Assembly: GCA_032768795.1 (NCBI GenBank)
Contig: CP136494.1
Span: forward strand, 310,001-374,000
Length of the DNA stretch: 64,000 nucleotides
Direction: 5' to 3'
Source: Tremella fuciformis
Lineage: Eukaryota; Basidiomycota; Tremellomycetes; Tremellales; Tremellaceae
In this document: one piece after another, positions 53,648-63,900 of the stretch
Numbering within the stretch: position 1 is the stretch's first letter
How the letters are laid out: every line of letters starts with the position of its first letter
The notes under the pieces: model-generated
Told to the model about the DNA's origin: nothing
The model's input: only the letters and a program-made list of their open reading frames with translations
The model's database searches: none
Translations under genes and position numbers: made by a program

Positions 53648-54676
53648 ATGGAATCCGAGAACACTACCACTCAGCTCACTCCTGAGCAAGCCCTTCAGGC
53701 CCAACACGACATGATTCTTCAACTTCAAGCTCAGATCAATGCTCTTCAAGTCAACTCCGCTACCGGCAGGCCTGAGCATACCAAGGAACCAAAGATCTCT
53801 CATCCACCGCCTTTCAGTGGCCGTAAGGATCAGACTCTGGAATTCTTGGCTAAGTGCAATATGGTCTTTGCTGTTCAACCTCGCACCTACTCTACGGACG
53901 TCACTCGCATCGCTTTTGCAACCAATCTACTTAAGGAGGAAGCCTATCGATGGGTCTTACCTTACCTTGGCATGGACGCAGATGATCAACCAACCTGGCT
54001 CCATGTCTGGGACGACTTCCAAATTGAATTCAAGAAGTACTTTGGCGATGCCAACATGGCAGAAACATCCCGCTTCAAGCTCCGCAACCTCCGACAAACC
54101 GGTTCAGCAAGTCTCTATGCCACAGAGTTCCAGCGCCACGCAGCATATGTCCACTGGAACAACGAGACCAAGAAGCAAAACTTCTTTGATGGACTCAAGG
54201 ATGACGTCAAGGATCGACTTCTTGCTCCTGGCAAATTCAAGGATTATGAAGCTTTGGTCACTGCAGCAATCGAGTACGATGACCTTCTCTACCAACGACG
54301 TCGTACCAACAACAATCCTCGACCAGCAACACGCTTTGCACCCAGCAACACTATGACAACTCGTTTTAGCCCTTCCATCCGGCCTACCAACACCTTTGCG
54401 CCTCGGACAACTACCTCAACAACTTTCACTCCAACCCCAATGGAAATCGATGCAACTCAAGCCAGAACCTTTGGACCGCTCACTCCAGCTGAGCGTGAAC
54501 GACGCATCAAGGAAAACCTCTGCATGTACTGCGGCAAGCCTGGTCACAAGGCTAGGGAATGCCGTACAGGCCAGCGCAACCAGCAGCAGAAAGCCCAGGT
54601 CAGTGCCACCACAACTGCATCCGACAGGGTCATTGCCTCCGACAATAAGGCAAAAAACATGCAGCCCCAGGCCTAG
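53648..54676 (+). CDS. gag: Gypsy A Gag capsid protein
   Basis: A 342-residue Gag. An N-terminal coiled segment (EQALQAQHDMILQLQAQINA) is followed by the capsid pattern PPPFSGRKDQTLEFLAKCN..., the region FGDANMAETSRFKLRNLRQT, a Pro/Thr-rich linker and one CCHC knuckle (CMYCGKPGHKAREC). It assembles the particle and binds RNA. Its last codons include AAAAAAC (54652-54658) read as A AAA AAC, a canonical -1 slippery heptamer, 6 codons before the TAG. The start ATG (GCGCCATGG) has a good context. Confidence 0.93.
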   Translation: MESENTTTQLTPEQALQAQHDMILQLQAQINALQVNSATGRPEHTKEPKISHPPPFSGRKDQTLEFLAKCNMVFAVQPRTYSTDVTRIAFATNLLKEEAYRWVLPYLGMDADDQPTWLHVWDDFQIEFKKYFGDANMAETSRFKLRNLRQTGSASLYATEFQRHAAYVHWNNETKKQNFFDGLKDDVKDRLLAPGKFKDYEALVTAAIEYDDLLYQRRRTNNNPRPATRFAPSNTMTTRFSPSIRPTNTFAPRTTTSTTFTPTPMEIDATQARTFGPLTPAERERRIKENLCMYCGKPGHKARECRTGQRNQQQKAQVSATTTASDRVIASDNKAKNMQPQA

Positions 54677-57600
54677 GCGTGTCCTCACCTCTGGGGCTCT
54701 CAACAGGGCACAACACGGTACAGCAAAAACGTCTACATATCACGGCAACATCGCTATCGTCAACAATACTACCATCGACACCTAAGGACCACCTCTGTCT
54801 TCCCATCGTCATCAAACATGGGAACTCAAGCTACGACACTCTTGCAATGATTGACTCTGGTGCCACAGCCAGTTTCATCAACTCAAGTTTCCTCGATACA
54901 ACCGACATCCCTCGCATCTCCAAGGTTACGCCCCTGGAGGTTTCAGTCATTGATGGGCGACCTATCGCTTCTGGCGCCATCACACACCACACAGCACCCA
55001 TGTCACTGTGCCTTCATGGTCATGAAGAGACAATCTCTCTTGACATCACATCACTCGGCACCTATCCAGTTATCCTTGGCCTTCCATGGCTCTCTCGACA
55101 CAACCCAAGCATTGATTGGTCCCATCAGACTATCAAGTTCTCCTCTCCGCTCTGCCTGGAGCAGTGCAGCAGGTCTGATAAACCTGTGGAGGCAGATTCT
55201 GCTCCTCAGTCACATCGAAATACAAGAAAGCGCACCGGTAACCTGCCTAGCAAGAAAGCTTCAGGTACGCCATCACAAGATCAGCAAACATCAACATACG
55301 CTCCGCCACACATAGCCTTGGTCAGCGCGGCAGCCTTCAGAAGTGCCATGAGAAACGCACAAATCTATGGCATCACCACGACAACTCAAGTTTCAGGTCT
55401 CATTGATCCATCACCAGCACAGGACGATGACGACACCTCGGATCTCAACTTCCAGCAACTCAAGGAGATCATTCCCTCAGAATTCCATGATCACCTTGAA
55501 GTATTCAACAAATCCAACTCCGACAAGCTACCAGACCACGGACCTTATGATCACGCCATAACACTTGAGGGCAATGCCCAACCCAAGTTTGGCCCAATCT
55601 ACAGTCTGTCAGAGGTCGAGCTCAAAGCCTTGGACGAATACCTCAAGGAGAACCTCAAGAAAGGATTTATACGACCAAGTTCAAGCCCCGCTGGTTCACC
55701 CATCCTCTTTGTCAAGAAACCAGACGGATCCCTCAGGTTATGTGTCGACTACCGGCAACTCAACAGCATTACTCGGAAAAACCGATATCCACTCCCGTTG
55801 ATTCAAGAATCTCTCGATCGCCTTCAAGGAGCCTCATGGTTCAGCAAGATCGACTTACGTGCCGCATACAACCTTGTCCGCATTGCCAAAGGCGATGAAT
55901 GGAAAACGGCATTCCGCACCCGCTATGGACACTACGAATACCTTGTGATGCCTTTTGGGCTTACAAATGCGCCCGCATCATTCCAGAACCTCATCAACGA
56001 TGTCCTCAGAGACTTTTTGGATGTCTTTGTCATTGTCTACCTGGACGACATCCTCATCTTCAGCAAATCAAAGGACGACCACATCACGCATGTCAAGCAA
56101 GTCTTGGAACGACTACAAGAACACCACCTTTGGGCAAAAGCAGAAAAGTGCACCTTCTTCAAGCACGAGGTTGATTTCCTTGGTTACCTTGTCTCTGACA
56201 AAGGAATCCGAATGGACCCTCACAAAGTTGAAGCTGTCACAAACTGGCCACCACCAAAATCGGTACACGATGTTCAAGTCTTCCTTGGCTTTGCAAATTT
56301 CTATCGACGCTTCATCAAAGCATACTCCAAGGTCACATCACCGCTCACACACCTCCTACGCAAGGGAGTCGAATTTGTGTGGGGAGACAAGCAACAATCC
56401 GCCTTTGATACACTCAAGCACTCTTTCACCAGTGCTCCGATACTTCAACACTTTCAGCCTGGAAAGCCAATCATCATGGAGACAGATGCCTCAGACTTTG
56501 CTATCGCAGGTGTCCTCTCACATTCCGACATAGATGGGAAGCAACTTCACCCAATTGCATACTACTCTTGAAAACTCCAACCGGCCGAACTCAACTACGA
56601 GATCTACGACAAGGAAATGCTTGCAATTGTGGAAGCATTCAAACACTGGCGGCCATACCTAGAAGGAGCAAAAGAAATCACAGTCTACACCGACCACAAG
56701 AACCTCGAATATTTCACGACATCCAAGGTGCTCAACAGACGACAAGCTCGTTGGGCAGAACTCTTAGCCAACTTCGATTTCAAGATACACTACCGACCTG
56801 GAGAAAAGATGGGCAAACCAGATGCCCTGACCAGGAGGTCAGACCTTCAAGGAGGGAGTAGAGCTGCCGAAGCACCTCCACACACACTCCTCAAACCCGG
56901 ACAATTCATCATTGGTGCTTTACACAGCAACTCTGATAACTCGACAACTTCCGACATCATGGCCAGAATAGAGCAACTTCAGCCTGAGGATCCGATCCTA
57001 CAAGAGCTACTGCCTAATCTGCGCAATACAAATCGACCAATACCCATGGAATTACAAGACAAATTGAAAGATTTCACCCTCGACAAGAACATTATCCGAT
57101 ATCAACAAAGGGTCTACGTCCCAAACAATCAGGATCTCAAAATCGACCTACTGTACCAGTGTCACAACACCCCTACCGCAGGACACTTTGGACAACAGAA
57201 GACATTCCAACTTCTAGCTCGACACTACTACTTTCCTGGCATGCGACAATTCACCAATACCTATGTGGACGGATGTCACACATGCGCACGGAATAAAATA
57301 CCTCGACACAAACCCTACGGACCTCTTCAACCGCTTCCGGTACCCAGCAAACCTTGGCACTCAATTTCCATGGACGCCATTGTCAAACTCCCGTTATCAA
57401 AAGGTTACGACTCAATTATGGTCTTTGTTGACCGCTTCACCAAACAAGCCCACTTTGTCCCATTCAAAGAAGATGGCTTTGACGCGCCCAACTTAGCAAC
57501 AATGTTCCGACAAAACATCTGGAGACTTCATGGACTTCCACACGACATTGTCTCAGACCGTGGATCGATCTTCAACTCGCAATTCTGGAGATCATTTGTC

Positions 57601-58527
57601 AAAGGCCTTGGGATCACACCAAACTTCTCGACAGCCTTTCACCCACAATCCGATGGACAAACAGAACGAGTCAACCAAGTTCTGGAACATTACCTTCGAT
57701 CATTTTGCGACTACGATCAAGCCAACTGGTCATCCCTTTTGGATCTAGCAGAATACAGCTATAACAACTCGGTCCACTCATCAACCAAGTTCACTCCTTT
57801 TGAAGCCAACTATGGTTATCATCCCAACGATCCAACAACTCCGCCAACATCAACTGTCCCTGCAGCACAGACACACCTTGAAAAATTACGCTCCTTGCAT
57901 GAACAGCTCTCCAACAATATCAAGACCGCCCAAGAGCATTACACCAAGTTCTACAACCGAAAAATCAAGGAGATCAATGCCAAAGACCAACCACTCTTCA
58001 AAGTAGGAGATCAAGTCTTCCTGAATCGAAGGAACATACAAACACTTCGACCCTCGCTCAAGCTCGACCAAAGGATGCTCGGACCGTTCAAGATCATTGA
58101 GGCTACTTCCTCTCCGCTCGCATTCAAATTGGACCTCCCGCCATCCATGAACATACACCCAGTCTTCCACGTCAACCTTCTCGAACCAATGCGTCACGGA
58201 CACCCTCAGCAACCACAAGATCCACCACCACGCATTGAAGTCAATGGACAAGAAGAATACATCATCGACAGAATCCTCGACTCTCGAATCAGCTCAGACA
58301 ATGGTTATGACTACCTTGTCAGCTGGAAAGACTACTCAAGCGCCCACGACTCATGGGAACCATGGGAAAACGTCCACGACACCACCGCCTATCAAAAATT
58401 CCATCGACAACATGCTCAGGACCCAAACCACCATTTCCCTTCCAGTTCAACAAACTCAAAGCGCACTACAGCACTCGACAAAAGATCTAAGTCCAGATCA
58501 AACCGGCTCAGAGGACTTCGCCCTTAG
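54649..58527 (+). pseudogene. pol: Gypsy A pol polyprotein with one premature stop
   Basis: The frame opens at 54649, overlapping the end of gag by 28 bases in the -1 register, and runs to 58527 apart from TGA at 56569-56571. Protease: MIDSGATASFINSS. Reverse transcriptase: LRLCVDYRQLNS and the palm VIVYLDDILIFS. RNase H: IMETDASDFAIAG before the stop and [10 protein letters not shown] after it. Integrase: zinc finger ending CHTCARNK, then D (SMDAIVKLP), D (VSDRGSIF) and E ([14 protein letters not shown]). C-terminal chromodomain: [20 protein letters not shown]. The stop follows Tyr-Tyr-Ser at the point where the family normally continues with Arg or Lys, so CGA-to-TGA is the simplest cause. 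It removes the end of RNase H and all of integrase unless read through. Otherwise the frame is perfect. Confidence 0.93.
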
Positions 58528-58539
58528 AGGGGGAGCTCC

Positions 58540-59101
58540 TGTCATGACCGACCTCATCTCAAACACAAGTCACCGCTTTTTACGCCATTCGCCTACAAAA
58601 CACAGTACTTTTTCCACCGAACTGCTCAAACATTACCTCTTCTGGTACATTGCCGATTTAAGTCAGTACTTTTGTCGGTGACCTTCCCTGAAGTCAATAC
58701 TTTTATCGGTGATCTTTCCTGAAGTCAGTACTTTTTCCGGTGATCCTACTCGGCGGCCTTCAGCCACCTTTCCATTCCCAGTAATTATAGACAGATCTGC
58801 AGCGAGGAGAATCGCTTGCACTCGAGAAATATCGGCAGTAGGAAAACTTTTCTCATGGAATGGGTGGCAAAACGGGTGGCAAATCCCTTCGGCGTACATA
58901 GCCCTCTTGTCTATATAAGGAGGCCACTTTCCGGCCAAGATAGTTTCTTCAGCAATGGATCTCTTGTGTCCCGTCACAAAAGTCACACAGCTGGTCTGAA
59001 CCCAGCACTCTTGTCCTCGATCCCCCAGTCCCCTTGCTTTACGAGCCAGAGACTAGACCCCCTCGTGCCCTTTACCTTGGGCTACCCCTTCGAGCGTGAC
59101 A
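58540..59101 (+). repeat. Gypsy A 3' LTR
   Basis: One base different from the 5' LTR; preceded by the polypurine tract at 58526-58539. Confidence 0.95.
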
Positions 59102-59323
59102 GGACTTGTATATATATCACCCGTGCCCGCCTCTGCACTGCCTCGGGCTTTCTCCTCGAAACAACATCGACGAGGCTCCAGCTCTAGAGTCGTTGAGGCT
59201 ACTCGAGGCTCGTCGAAGCTACTCGAGGATCGACAATAGGCTCACGTGTCTGACAGGCGTGCTGGGCTGAGACAAAGGTCGTAGGCATGCGCTGGTGGTC
59301 ATTGAGGCGTGGCCGACGTGACA
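59102..59323 (+). repeat. R1 LTR, right part
   Basis: Continues the LTR interrupted at 52907, from GGACTTGTATATATATC to GACGTGACA, matching 12798-12991. No target duplication is found around the joined LTR. Confidence 0.85.
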
Positions 59324-59671
59324 CGATCCTAATGCTCTATCTCCACGAGAATGTGTGTCCTACAGCCTCTCGTGCGTCGACAACACGGCTGCGCCTCAAT
59401 CTCTATCCATGGGACTCAATACCACGGTGCTAAGGACGGGCTATGGGCCTACAGCCTCTATATATCACGCTCGCCCATCCTCTGCACCGCCTCGGACTCT
59501 CTCCTTGAAACACTGTTGATGAGGCTCGAGCTCTAGAGTCGTCGAGGCTACTCGAGGGTCGTCAAAGGTACTCGAGCATCGACGATATGCTCCCGTGACT
59601 AGCAGGCGTGCTGGGTCGGGCGAAGGTCGTAGGCGTGCGTTGGTGATCATGGACCCGTGGCCGACGTGACA
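59324..59671 (+). repeat. Second R1 LTR in tandem, 5'-truncated
   Basis: From CCACGAGAATGTG to CCGACGTGACA it follows the R1 sequence with more divergence; its first 30 or so bases are missing. It abuts the previous copy directly. Confidence 0.75.
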
Positions 59672-59935
59672 GCAAGACTGAGCAAGACTACGTCGAGGCT
59701 AGGAGGTAGAGGCGAGGGCAAGGGGTTTGAGGGGCTTGTAGAATCTCAACAAGTGTCGGCGAGGGTGAGCGAGGCAAGGCAAGGCAAGACAAGGTGAGCC
59801 AACAAGTGCTAGGCCTTAGCAGCTGTCGGCTGGACAGAGCGAGAGAGAGTAAGTGAAGGGAGTAAGTCCCACGCAACTCAATTGCGAGAGTACTGGAGTC
59901 CTACGAAGGATCAGCGAGCCTGATGTATCCTACAG
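59672..59935. repeat. Repeat R3, copy 3
   Basis: Shares GTAGAATCTCAACAAGTGTC, GTAAGTCCCACGCAACTCAA and GAGAGTACTGGAGT with the R3 copies at 21.1 and 32.6 kb. Confidence 0.5.
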
Positions 59936-60071
59936 TGTGTCTTGCCGTCTCTGCAACTGTGTCTCTGCGAGCTCGGCAAGCTCTCGTCCATCTACATCAA
60001 GCTCATTGTCTGTTCGTCTTCTATTGTCGACTTTGCCAGATGCGGCGAGTCTGCTGAGTAAGCATCTTGGC

Positions 60072-60342
60072 AACGGAAATAGGTGGTACGCTCACATGAG
60101 CTTGACTCATCTTCGAGTAGCCTCGTCGAGGCACACACATCCTCGACGAGGTTGTCCCTCGTCGAGGATGAACCTCGACGAGGCAGGAAAACTGCCACCA
60201 ACGATAACTCCGCATATAACGCCGATACCCTCGACTACCTTGTAGAATGCCGCCGCCTGTTGCCCTCCTCATCACTCATAGCAAGTGCTGAGCGGGCAAC
60301 AGGTGACCGGAATCACATTGCCTCAGAGCTAAGATTCCGTCG
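60072..60342 (+). repeat. Solo copia LTR (36-kb family)
   Basis: 271 bp, CAACGGAAATAGG..GATTCCGTCG, without the 43-bp duplication. The flanks CTTGG and GGGGA do not match. Confidence 0.88.
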
Positions 60343-60350
60343 GGGGAGAG

Positions 60351-60388
60351 TGTCACGTCGGCCACGCCTCTGTGATCACCAATGCATG
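60351..60388 (-). repeat. R1 LTR end fragment (reverse)
   Basis: TGTCACGTCGGCCACGCC and the following 20 bases equal the right end of R1 LTRs in reverse; it stops at CAATGCATG, where a GTGTCACGAATGACAC word begins. Confidence 0.6.
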
Positions 60389-60622
60389 TGTCACGAATGA
60401 CACCAAAGCAGCAGCAAGACTGAGTCAAAGGCACGTGAGTTGATCACTTGTCGGCGCTTGCCGAAGCTCGCCACAACTCGTCGAGATCGACCCCCGCGGA
60501 ATTACCGCATCCGTCGCACCAAGGGATCCGCCTCGTCTCACAAGCCACCATAGCTCTCGCCAGTGCCAAAGAGCTTGTCGACGCCCGCCATCCTTGCCAT
60601 CGAGCGACAATAGGGACCCAAG
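60389..60622. other. Short spacer
   Basis: No feature recognised between the R1 fragment and the LTR of the inverted copia element. Confidence 0.3.
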
Positions 60623-60894
60623 CGACGGAATCTTAGCTCTGAGGCAATGTGATTCCGGTCACCTGTTGCCCGCTCAGCACTTGCTATGAGTGATGAGGAG
60701 GGCAACAGGCGGCGGCATTCTACAAGGTCGTCGAGGGTGTCGGCGTTATATGCGGAGTTATCGTTGTGGCAGCTTCCCCTGCCTCGTCGAGGATGAACCT
60801 CGTCGAGGATGAACCTCGTCGAGGATGTGTGTGCCTCGACAAGGTTACTCGAGGCTGAGTCAAGCTCATGTGAGCGTACTACCTATTTCCGTCG
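60623..60894 (-). repeat. 3' LTR of the inverted copia element
   Basis: 272 bp, in reverse CGACGGAAATAGG..GATTCCGTCG, lacking the 43-bp duplication found in the plus-strand copy. The polypurine tract CGAGGGGAGG adjoins it at 60895-60904. Confidence 0.9.
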
Positions 60895-60913
60895 CCTCCC
60901 CTCGCGAGCATGT

Positions 60914-63900
60914 CTATTGACTCTGCTGCTCTGCTTCTCCTTGTCTTCCCAAGCCCAGTAACTGCCGAAGCTGTCTCGTCTTCTCGGCCGAAAGGTTCTT
61001 GGTCAGGATGTCGGCTCGGTTGCTGTCCGTTGGTGTGTATTTGAGCTCAAGCAGTCCACCAGCTTGATGCTCTCGTATCCACTGGGCTCGCATGTCGAAT
61101 GCTTTGTTCAGCTTGAACCCGTGTTGATGTTTGGCCAGTTGAATGGCTCCATTGTTGTCGTTGTAGATGGGCACTGCTCCATCTATACCGAGGTCGAGGT
61201 CGTTCAATAATTGCCTGAGCCATATTGCCTCTTTGCCCGCTTCTGTTGATGCTAGAAGTTCGGCCTGTGTCGTCGAGAGTGCGACTGTTGGTTGTCGCCT
61301 GCTTTTCCATGACACAATGCCCCCGTATGTGGTGAAGACGTAGCCGGTTGTGGATCGACGTGTGTCGAGACATCCACCCCAATCTGCGTCCGCCCAGCCT
61401 AGCAGTGCTCTCCTTCCTGCATGTGCGTCGAAGGTGAGCGCGAGATCGGATGTCCCTCGCAGATACCTTAACAGGTGCTTCGCAGCCCTCCAATGTGTGA
61501 GTGACCATTTGCTGATGAAGCGACAGAGCAGTGATGCTGCGTAGGCGATGTCGGGTCGGGTGATCGTGGCGATATAGAGGATTGACCCGGCGAGTGCTGG
61601 ATATGGTTTATCTCGAGCCTCGTCGACCTCCTTTGGCGTAGCCTCGACGAGCTTTGCGTCTGGCAAGATTGTCTTGCAGGCTTTGCCGGGTTCACCGAAG
61701 CGTTGAAGAACTGCTTCGATGTAGTGCTCTTGCGACAGGTACATCTTCTTGTTTGGCCTATCTCGGTAGATGTTGATACCGAGGAAGTAAGAGACCGGTC
61801 CTTGGTCCTTGCACTCGAGTTCCTTGTTGATCTTCCGTTTGATCTCGTCGATTGTTGATCGATCGTTGCCAGCTATGAGCATGTCGTCAACGTGGACTGA
61901 GATCATGCACCGCTTGTGTCCTTGTCGCAGCGAGTAGATGCATGGATCCGCTAGGGTCGGTTTGAAGCCTAGCTCCCGTAGGAACTCGTCGAGGCGCTTG
62001 TTGAACAAGTGCGGTGATTGTCGGAGACCGTAGAGTGATTTCCGGAGGTGCAGGACGTGTCCGGCGGCGATGTCGCTGCCTTCTGGTGGCTCGATGAAGA
62101 TGTCCTTGTCGATGTTGGCCTTGAGGAATGCTCCAATGATGTCTATTTGGTCGCATTCCCAGTCGAGGTAGTTGACGATAGAGAGGAATAGGCGGAATGA
62201 TGACTTGTGGGTGACCGAAGCAAAGAGTTCGTCGAAATCTCGTCCTGAGACTTGTTGAAATCCTCTCACGACGAATCTGGCCTTGTGCTGACTCGCTTTG
62301 CCCGTGTCCCCGTCGATCTTGCGGGTGAATACCCATTTGCCTGTAAGGGTGCGGTGATTCTCCTTGGGAACCATCTCCCACACTCCGTACTTCTCCATCT
62401 TTCCCATCTCCTCGTCCATGGCCGATTTCCAATCCTCCCAGTCTGCGGCTCGACGAGCTTCGGTGTATGACTGGGGGTTGTTGAGTGACTGGGCTGATAA
62501 CGCGTGCTCTATGGCTACTCGGTTATAGTCCATGTCGATGTCGTGCAGAGGGTGATGACTAGGGTCTTGGCCTGCTAGTCTCCCCGACCGTCTTGGCTCA
62601 TCTGCATTGGCCGCTGTGGGCTCGTTTAGTCGACGATCGGGATCCTCTGGTCCGTCGTCGGGATTCGGTTCCGGGCTCGGTGCATCCTCTCGAATGTACT
62701 CATTGGCCCAGCCTCTCCCTTGCCTGGGTACGGCTTGGGGAGGTATGTCGTCCATCTCTTCCCCTTGTTCCTCTTCTTCTGGTGCCTCCCCTGCCTCAAC
62801 TATCTCGTTCAGCTCGATGGATGTATCGTCATCCTCGTCGAGGATCGTCGATGGTCGTCGAGGTTCAGGTTGAGGCGGCTCCAGGATCTGTCGTGGTTCA
62901 TCTGAACTGGGCGTTGTCTTCTTGCCCGTGATGAATGTGACGTCTCGGCTTGCCACGACCCTGTTGTTCTGGGTCAATATCTTGTAGCCCCAGCTCCCTC
63001 CTGTGTATCCCAATAGGCGACCACATTGTCCCCGCTCGTCGAGCTTCGATGCGGGGTTCACAACTCGATAGATGCAGTGATGGCCGAATGGCTGCATCCC
63101 TTGATACTGCAGGTCGATGTCGTGGTTTGGTCGGAATAGCGTTATCGGGATTTTTCCGTGGGAGTCTGGTAGCCTGTTCCGAGTGAAGACTACATATCGC
63201 AGTGCATCTGCCCAGAACTGAGTTGGCAAGTTCGAGTCCGCAAGACATGTCCGGATGTCGTTGAGGATGGTGAGGTGGACGCGCTCAACTCGACTGTTCT
63301 GATTGTGTGCGTCGGTTGGCGTAAGGGTGTGCTCAATTCCCTTGCTTTTACACCAGTGGCTGAATTCCTTGCTCGTGAATTCGCCTCCTTGGTCTGAGCG
63401 GATGGTCTTGACCGTTCGATCAAGCTGATTCTCTGCCAACTTGATGTAGTCTTGTAGTGCTTCGGCTGCATCCGACTTCTTCTTGATTGGTATAGCTTGC
63501 ACAAATTTGCTATGGTCGTCGTAGCAGGTGAGGAAGTATTGGAAGCCTTCTCTCGACTGGACGGCCGCTGGTCCCCATAGATCGACTGATACCTCGACGA
63601 GGGGTTTGCCGGCTCGACGCTGGTTAGGTAGAGATGCCGAGCGCGTTGCCTTTCCTTTCAGGCAATCCATGCATTCGACTCTCCGAAACAATCCCGTCCA
63701 CTTTGCGCCTAGCTTCCCCTCTTTCCCGAGCTCCCAGACCTTCCTCATGTTCGAGTGACCTAGGCGCTTGTGCCAGGTGAGGAGGCGGTTGTCTTCGGCT
63801 TCAGTGTTTTCTCTTGCCTGAAGTGCTCGGTGAATGCGCGAGGTGGTGCGTACCGGTGTGTCGTCTACAACCCATAGGTTGCCGAGCTTCTTGCCCCGGA

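Larger units (their letters stand above)
52908..59101 (+). mobile_element. Young Ty3/gypsy chromovirus element, family A
   Basis: A 6.19-kb element with 562-bp LTRs (52908-53469 and 58540-59101) differing at one base (CCCACC versus TCCACC near position 75). A perfect 5-bp target duplication GGACT flanks it (52903-52907, 59102-59106). It has a self-complementary primer-binding site, gag, pol in the -1 frame and the polypurine tract AGAGGGGGAGCTCC before the 3' LTR. A single in-frame stop in pol is the only visible lesion. Confidence 0.97.
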
